Assembly (NCBI GenBank): GCA_025057905.1
Contig: JANWUX010000003.1
Coordinates: 28,488-92,487 of the forward strand
Source: Patescibacteria group bacterium
Lineage (GTDB): Bacteria > Patescibacteriota > Microgenomatia > UBA1406 > GWC2-37-13
Reading direction: 5' to 3'
Length of the DNA stretch: 64,000 nt
The notes beneath the pieces were generated by a model. It had not been told where the DNA came from, searched no databases, and was given only the letters and a program-made list of their open reading frames with translations. Each line of letters opens with the position of its first letter. Within the stretch, counting starts at the first letter, position 1. Positions 59,881-64,000 of the stretch are shown here, piece by piece. Position numbers and translations under genes: made by a program.

Positions 59881-60692
59881 ATAACTTTGGCAATTTGGAA
59901 GTCTCTAAAATTAAATTTCTCAGTGATAAGATTAATGAATTTACCTTCTTTGATTATCTGCTCTTCTCCAAATATAAAATCATTCTTCAGAGGTTTCACC
60001 TTTATTTTAGCTTTGATGAAGATATATACTCTCTTATCAGGGACTGGGTAATTACCAAAAATATCTTCAGTGAGTGTTTGAGTTTCTTGATTTGATTTGC
60101 CGATAACTTCAAAAACTTTTTCTTTTCCATCGTGATAAAAATCACCGACTGTTATTGAGTCATACTCAAATGGACCAGCATTTTTTTTGGTAAGAATAAT
60201 TTCTTTTTCGATTAATTTGTCATTTATTGGCTTTTCTGAAATTTCAATTATTGTTCCAGAAAACTTAAGTGATGGGAATTCAAACTCGATCGGTGACCCG
60301 ACCCCAATGACTGATCGGCGAAAATTATACTTTCCTGAATTTCTCAATTTAGAAACTCTCAATTTCATAATTAGATAAACGTCATATTGATTTGAATCCC
60401 AGAAAGGATAGTACCGAATACTTAAAATTTTAGCCATCGGTTTTCCCGTAATTTCCTTTTCTTCTTCTTTCATAACTCTCTTAAACGCCTCCACAAACCA
60501 AATAGAGGGTCGTTGAGTAGTTGCCCACCATAATCCTTGCCCTACTTTAACTTTTACATAAATGTATTCTGGTTTTGAAAAAAAAATTTGATAAATAGAG
60601 ACCAAACCAACAAAAGCCAGGCACCCCAAAACCACAAGGAGAAAATATTTCTCTAGAAGAAATTTTCTGATTTTTTCAGCAACTTTTTTCAT
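59877..60692 (-). CDS. DUF4330-like membrane protein
   Basis: About 271 residues from ATG 60692 (MKKVAEKI). One N-terminal membrane helix (YFLLVVLGCLAFVGLVSIYQ) is followed by a beta-rich extracytoplasmic domain with YVKVKVGQGLWWATTQRP, VIGVGSPIEFEFPSLKFSGT and a second similar half, the pattern I associate with DUF4330 proteins of CPR genomes. The family occurs near glycan or secretion genes and its function is unknown. A TTG at 60707 is the alternative start, overlapping the PqqD-like gene. Confidence 0.6.
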   Translation of the reverse strand: MKKVAEKIRKFLLEKYFLLVVLGCLAFVGLVSIYQIFFSKPEYIYVKVKVGQGLWWATTQRPSIWFVEAFKRVMKEEEKEITGKPMAKILSIRYYPFWDSNQYDVYLIMKLRVSKLRNSGKYNFRRSVIGVGSPIEFEFPSLKFSGTIIEISEKPINDKLIEKEIILTKKNAGPFEYDSITVGDFYHDGKEKVFEVIGKSNQETQTLTEDIFGNYPVPDKRVYIFIKAKIKVKPLKNDFIFGEEQIIKEGKFINLITEKFNFRDFQIAKVI

Positions 60693-60696
60693 TTGA

Positions 60697-60954
60697 CTAT
60701 TTTTCAATGATTATTTTCCTCTTTTTCAACTCCTCGATAAATTCATCAATATCTCTCTCGATCCGCTCTTTTCTCACTTGATATTTCTTTAAAAGATAGT
60801 CAATGATTTTTTCTTTGGGGCATTTTTTTTTAAGTTTATCGAAGATTAGGCTTGCGGTTTCGTTAAGAGTAAAGAGAGTTGAGTTATCGCTGTCAAAAAT
60901 AATAATTTTCTTGTCAAGTTTTTGGATGATTAGGCCTTTTTGAAAGACGATCAT
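60697..60954 (-). CDS. PqqD-like protein (peptide-binding fold)
   Basis: An 85-residue protein with the PqqD pattern: a beta hairpin with LDKKIIIFDSDNSTLFTLNE, then helices TASLIFDKLKKKCPKEKIID and YQVRKERIERDIDEFIEELK. The LN-x-x-A/T segment (FTLNETASLIF) is diagnostic. PqqD-type domains bind leader peptides of ribosomally made peptides and hand them to modifying enzymes; in polysaccharide loci related copies accompany nucleotidyltransferase and HPr-kinase-like genes. It overlaps the sugar transferase gene by 41 bases. No precursor peptide gene is evident. Confidence 0.75.
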   Translation of the reverse strand: MIVFQKGLIIQKLDKKIIIFDSDNSTLFTLNETASLIFDKLKKKCPKEKIIDYLLKKYQVRKERIERDIDEFIEELKKRKIIIEK

Positions 60955-61561
60955 TAAATTTTTTCCAGAATATCAGAGAAAAAAATAAACAAAAAACAAA
61001 TCTCAATGATCTAATGGCTACTTTTAAATCATACCAAAAACTTTTTGACTTGACATCTTGAAGATCAAGAATCATCCATCTTTGAAAATCATTAAGAAAA
61101 GCACCTTGGGCTACCCAAGAAGAGAAGATGCCAGGTTTAACTAAAAAACGTTTCTGATATTCTTGGGGGATTTTTCTTGCTTCTTCAACAGGTAGAGGCC
61201 GAGGGCCGACAAAACTCATTTCTCCTCTAATAATGTTGATTAGTTGAGGCAGTTCGTCAAGGCCAAATTGAGAGATTATTTTTCCTATTGGTGTAAATCG
61301 AGGATCGTTTTTGATTTTAAACACTGGTCCGTCAGCTTGATTGAGATGAAGATAGTTTTTTTTTAATTTTTCTGCGTCTTTAATCATTGTTCTAATTTTA
61401 TAAACAATAAATGGTTTTTTGCCTTTGCCCATCCTTATTTGTTTAAATAAAAAAGGTCCAGGTGAACTGAGTCTTACTAGAAAAAAAAGGACAAAAAAAA
61501 CTGGAGAAAAAACGATCAACAAAAGAAAAGCTAAGAGTCTCTCACCGAGCAATAGAAGCAT
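60914..61561 (-). CDS. PglC/WcaJ-like sugar-1-phosphate transferase
   Basis: Puts the first sugar-phosphate on polyprenyl phosphate. The 215-residue protein has the short (PglC-type) form: one membrane segment (ERLLAFLLLIVFSPVFFVLF), then PGPFLFKQIRMGKGKKPFIV, YKIRTMIKDAEK, GKIISQFGLDELPQLINIIR and GEMSFVGPRPLPVEEARKIP, all family signatures. The Asp-Glu pair (LDELPQL) is the catalytic site. It starts glycan assembly with WecG as the likely next step. It lies between the peptidase/nucleotidyltransferase fusion and pqqD-like genes, overlapping both. Confidence 0.93.
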   Translation of the reverse strand: MLLLLGERLLAFLLLIVFSPVFFVLFFLVRLSSPGPFLFKQIRMGKGKKPFIVYKIRTMIKDAEKLKKNYLHLNQADGPVFKIKNDPRFTPIGKIISQFGLDELPQLINIIRGEMSFVGPRPLPVEEARKIPQEYQKRFLVKPGIFSSWVAQGAFLNDFQRWMILDLQDVKSKSFWYDLKVAIRSLRFVFCLFFSLIFWKKFNDRLSKRPNHPKT

Positions 61562-62834
61562 GAGGATAAAATCTTTTTAAACCAAATAGAAATGTTTTAA
61601 TTTTAGTATAGAAAACAAAGTAAACTGCCAAGATAACCTCTAGATTGAAAAAAACAAAAATTTTTTTCCAAAGGGGGGCTGGGCTCAATATTAGTAAGTT
61701 GATGAACCTAAAAACACCATCATCTACTCGACCTCGATCACTGAAGATATTCGTCTTAAGAAGAAATTTTCTTGTGTAAAACCCTTTCAACCAACATTTG
61801 GGTTTTATTTTTGAAAGAAAACTTGCTGGTAGAGGATAGTAATACTTCCGGAGAAAGAAGCTTACTGGGTAGACAAAGCCCTCAAGCTTGAATCGACTTA
61901 TAATTTCCTGACTCATTTTTAAGAGCTTTTTTTGAGAAGCCTTCTTTTTTGTTAAGATTCTTTCAATTAACCGATAGCGAAAACTACCAGAGAGATTGTG
62001 ATGAAATAGGTGCAGACAAAGGTAAACAAAAAAATAGTCTTCTCGGGGAAAAGAGAATTTCTGTCCCTGAAGAGAAATGATTTTCTTAGTATTGAGCATT
62101 TCTTTAGTAAGTTTATTAATGAGATCTTTAGGATAAAGAAGAGAAAGATTAATTAACTGAGTCATTAAAAATGAGGTTTCAAAATGAAGATCGATTAAGA
62201 TAGGCCACTTGGAAGAGTGATTCCTCAGAAAGACTTTTTTGTTTTTTTCTTGAGAGAGATTCTTTTTGAAAAGAGAAGTTTCTAAGGGCTGATAATCAAG
62301 ATTGGAAAGAATCTCTGCGGCTTTTTTTTGAGATTTTCTTTCAATTAGAAGATCAAAGTCAGCATAAATTCTTCTTGGGTGGCTGCCTTCATAGTAAAGA
62401 TGAACAGGCAATCCTTTTAAAAAGAGATGATTAATTTTTTTCTTCTCCAGTTCCTTTTTAAGTTTTAAAATCTCTTCAAAGTAATAGGTTGATTGAACAA
62501 GATAAAGATTTTCTGGGTCAAAAATCTTACTCTCTCGTTTGATTTTAGTGACTACTCCTAAGATTTGTTTTGGATAAATCCTCCCGTCATCTTTCAAATT
62601 ATTATCTCCTCGAGAGATCAAAAAGCGATTTTTTCTATCTTTGTAAATGGTTCGGTGGCAAATTAGGTTTTTGTTTTTATAGAAAACTAACAAGTCATTT
62701 TCTTTTATTTTTGAGAACGATTTTTTTTTGAAGTAAATAACGTCTCCTTTGTCTAGAAGAGGGTGCATACTGTACCCCTTCGATTTAAGGTGAATTTCTT
62801 GAATATTGTTAAATTTTTTGATTAAAGTTTCCAT
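61542..62834 (-). CDS. S26-peptidase-like domain fused to a nucleotidyltransferase-like domain
   Basis: A 430-residue fusion. Residues 1-100 resemble a signal peptidase (S26, the Ser-His type): LKSKGYSMHPLLDKGD with Ser22 in the SM motif, LICHRTI with His60, and SRGDNNLKDDGRI with Asp77/Asp82, then ILGVVTKI. There is no membrane helix before it, unusual for a signal peptidase. Residues about 115-330 match the uncharacterised nucleotidyltransferase family (NTP_transf_5): NHLFLKGLPVHLYYEG, then RIYADFDLLIERKSQKKAAE with Asp159 and Asp161 as the metal pair. It starts at TAATG overlapping the upstream stop and overlaps the next gene by 20 bases. Confidence 0.75.
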   Translation of the reverse strand: METLIKKFNNIQEIHLKSKGYSMHPLLDKGDVIYFKKKSFSKIKENDLLVFYKNKNLICHRTIYKDRKNRFLISRGDNNLKDDGRIYPKQILGVVTKIKRESKIFDPENLYLVQSTYYFEEILKLKKELEKKKINHLFLKGLPVHLYYEGSHPRRIYADFDLLIERKSQKKAAEILSNLDYQPLETSLFKKNLSQEKNKKVFLRNHSSKWPILIDLHFETSFLMTQLINLSLLYPKDLINKLTKEMLNTKKIISLQGQKFSFPREDYFFVYLCLHLFHHNLSGSFRYRLIERILTKKKASQKKLLKMSQEIISRFKLEGFVYPVSFFLRKYYYPLPASFLSKIKPKCWLKGFYTRKFLLKTNIFSDRGRVDDGVFRFINLLILSPAPLWKKIFVFFNLEVILAVYFVFYTKIKTFLFGLKRFYPHASIAR

Positions 62835-63886
62835 TAAATGAAAGCGAGAAAAATTAAAAAAAAGAAACTCAAAAAAGAAACTACAAAAGAAGCTATTTCG
62901 TAAGTGGGTGAGACTCTTCGGATCTCTATTTCGTTAATTGAATCCCAATTTTTTAAGAGATTGTTATCTAGGTAAATTAGGCAATTTTTGGGATCAATTT
63001 TATATTTAATTTTTTCTCTGTTGAGATAAACATCAATATTGTCGAAGAAAATACTCGGTAAATAAAGACGAGTTCTGTCTTTACTTCTTTCTTTAATGAA
63101 AATTCTAATTTTATTTGATTTAATGACTATCTCTTCATAATTTACCCCATTCAAGTTAAAAAAATCATTTTTTAATTTGTCTCTAAAGCGAAATGGCCCC
63201 TGTTCTTTGACACACTTCGGTAAAAAGTCATATCTTGCAAAATTCAGCACATAGCACTCATAGTTAGGATTGAAAATATTTATCTCATTTTGTCTTTTCA
63301 TGGCAAATTCTTGTTTTTTATAGTAAACATTTTTATTGTGGGTGAAATTTTTGAAGTTACTAAATAGCGAGAAAAGAAAGACGAAAATAATAATTACTTT
63401 TAACGAAATTCTTTTAATTTTTTTAACCCTAATAATTTTTATCGACCTCAAAACCAGAAAAAGAAATATCGTTGTCGAAATGATAGCGATGTTCAATAAC
63501 CTGAAGGGGTACTGAAGATACCTTAAAAGGTTTAACTTATCCCAAATAAAAAGACTTTTGTCAGTTGTTAAAAAAACAAAAACAAGTGATAATAAATAAA
63601 AAAAGACTAATTTTGAAAACTCTCTTTTGTTATTTTTTCTTCTGTAAAGAAAAAGAAGGACTACAAAGAGTGTTTTCAATGTTAAGTAAAAAGGGATACT
63701 GAAGTAATTTTTAAATCCAGCTTCTTCTATAAGAAAAAAATCCTCCTTGAGTTCAAAATTGTTTTCTTTTATTATTTTTTCAAGCGATAAAAAATGATTT
63801 TTGTATCTAAAAAAACCCTCGTAAGCAAGATAATTATAGGTTTCATTAATTTTGATAAAAAAAGGTACCAGATAAAAAGTTAACAA
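62834..63886 (-). CDS. C-terminal half of a large membrane protein, 5' end missing
   Basis: A 350-residue stretch from a TTG at 63886 that resembles the C-terminal half of large CPR membrane proteins annotated as 6-pyruvoyl-tetrahydropterin-synthase-related (YfhO/GT-C-like): LTFYLVPFFIKINETYNY, LTTDKSLFIWDKLN, LRYLQYPFRLLNIAIIS, a soluble beta-rich domain, and a C-terminal helix (VVSFLSFFFLIFLAFI). An in-frame TAA lies about 25 bases before the TTG, and none of the other frames in the last 114 bases continues the protein. The N-terminal half is missing, by truncation or by damage beyond the window edge. Confidence 0.55.
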   Translation of the reverse strand: MLTFYLVPFFIKINETYNYLAYEGFFRYKNHFLSLEKIIKENNFELKEDFFLIEEAGFKNYFSIPFYLTLKTLFVVLLFLYRRKNNKREFSKLVFFYLLSLVFVFLTTDKSLFIWDKLNLLRYLQYPFRLLNIAIISTTIFLFLVLRSIKIIRVKKIKRISLKVIIIFVFLFSLFSNFKNFTHNKNVYYKKQEFAMKRQNEINIFNPNYECYVLNFARYDFLPKCVKEQGPFRFRDKLKNDFFNLNGVNYEEIVIKSNKIRIFIKERSKDRTRLYLPSIFFDNIDVYLNREKIKYKIDPKNCLIYLDNNLLKNWDSINEIEIRRVSPTYEIASFVVSFLSFFFLIFLAFI

Positions 63887-63910
63887 AAGAAGGGAGAAAA
63901 TAAATGATTT

Positions 63911-64000
63911 TAGTTATATGAAAATGTTTTTTATACTTTAAAAAAATAATTTAAATAAGGTATTGAAAAATATAAAAAAAAAATACATAAAATTATTAAT
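63911..64000. other. AT-rich right end
   Basis: These 90 bases are almost entirely A and T, with stop codons in every frame and no visible promoter or RNA. They may be a decayed end of the membrane protein or the start of an intergenic gap outside the window. Confidence 0.4.

Noticed and set aside
1..64000. CRISPR array, insertion sequences or prophage
   Set aside because: I saw no regularly spaced repeats, no transposase or phage structural genes and no paired terminal inverted repeats. The Xer-like gene lacks its catalytic tyrosine and has no attachment sites nearby.

Overview
The window looks like a chromosomal segment from a Patescibacteria (CPR) bacterium, most likely of the Microgenomates type. 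This is inferred from several things seen together: low G+C, many AT homopolymers, densely packed and overlapping genes, many short membrane proteins, families common in that group (T4SS-pilin-like proteins, DUF5667, DUF4330-like, PMT- and PIG-V-like glycosyltransferases), and core genes without the usual neighbours. TGA is a normal stop here (for example the HU gene and the first M20 peptidase), so the recoded-UGA groups (Gracilibacteria, Absconditabacteria) are unlikely. No taxonomic search was possible.

Layout. 1-814 has no convincing gene. 815-3866 holds two M20 metallopeptidases around a GNAT-like protein. 3863-5700 holds a broken radC, tRNA-Ala(GGC) and a badly decayed BtuF-like cobalamin-binding protein. 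5794-9318 is a probable replication origin: a Xer-like recombinase that has lost catalytic residues, a back-to-back promoter pair, a palindromic pair of DnaA boxes, dnaA and dnaN. 9328-18813 carries an RNA-ligase-partner PIN protein, T4SS-pilin-like and other small membrane proteins, a SpoIID-domain protein, a DnaQ-like exonuclease, yqeY, an ftsB/divIC-like gene, tRNA-Met(CAT), a GtrB-like glycosyltransferase and a multiply frameshifted comM. 18893-26343 has a large Cys-rich repeat protein, thioredoxin, and a cobalamin/nucleotide module (nrdR, class II nrdJ, PduO-type adenosyltransferase), then a broken comFC. 26384-38670 holds a PerM-like protein, an FAD oxidoreductase, a sugar-phosphate isomerase, a UbiA-type transferase, recA, a broken recX, rny with a structured leader, HU, an O-antigen ligase-like protein, endonuclease Q and an S1 protein. 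38774-48161 holds ilvE, gatCAB, PBP2, a PIG-V-like transferase and two pilus/surface proteins. 48197-64000 is a cell-envelope glycan locus: Wzy-like polymerases, glycosyltransferases, a GH10-like protein, a CDP-paratose-2-epimerase-like protein, WecG, and an overlapping operon encoding an S26-peptidase-like/nucleotidyltransferase fusion, a PglC-like transferase, a PqqD-like protein and a DUF4330-like protein.

Three themes tie genes together. (1) Cobalamin: ribonucleotide reduction uses an adenosylcobalamin-type enzyme with its own adenosyltransferase, yet the only B12-binding protein in view is a pseudogene. (2) DNA uptake and accessory recombination genes (comM, comFC, radC, recX) are all broken, while recA, dnaA, dnaN and very long genes are intact; nearly every frame change traced fits loss of one base. 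(3) At least seven genes have an exact TATAAT 6-9 bases before the ATG, which suggests leaderless mRNAs. The most unusual candidate system is the overlapping operon at 59877-62834.
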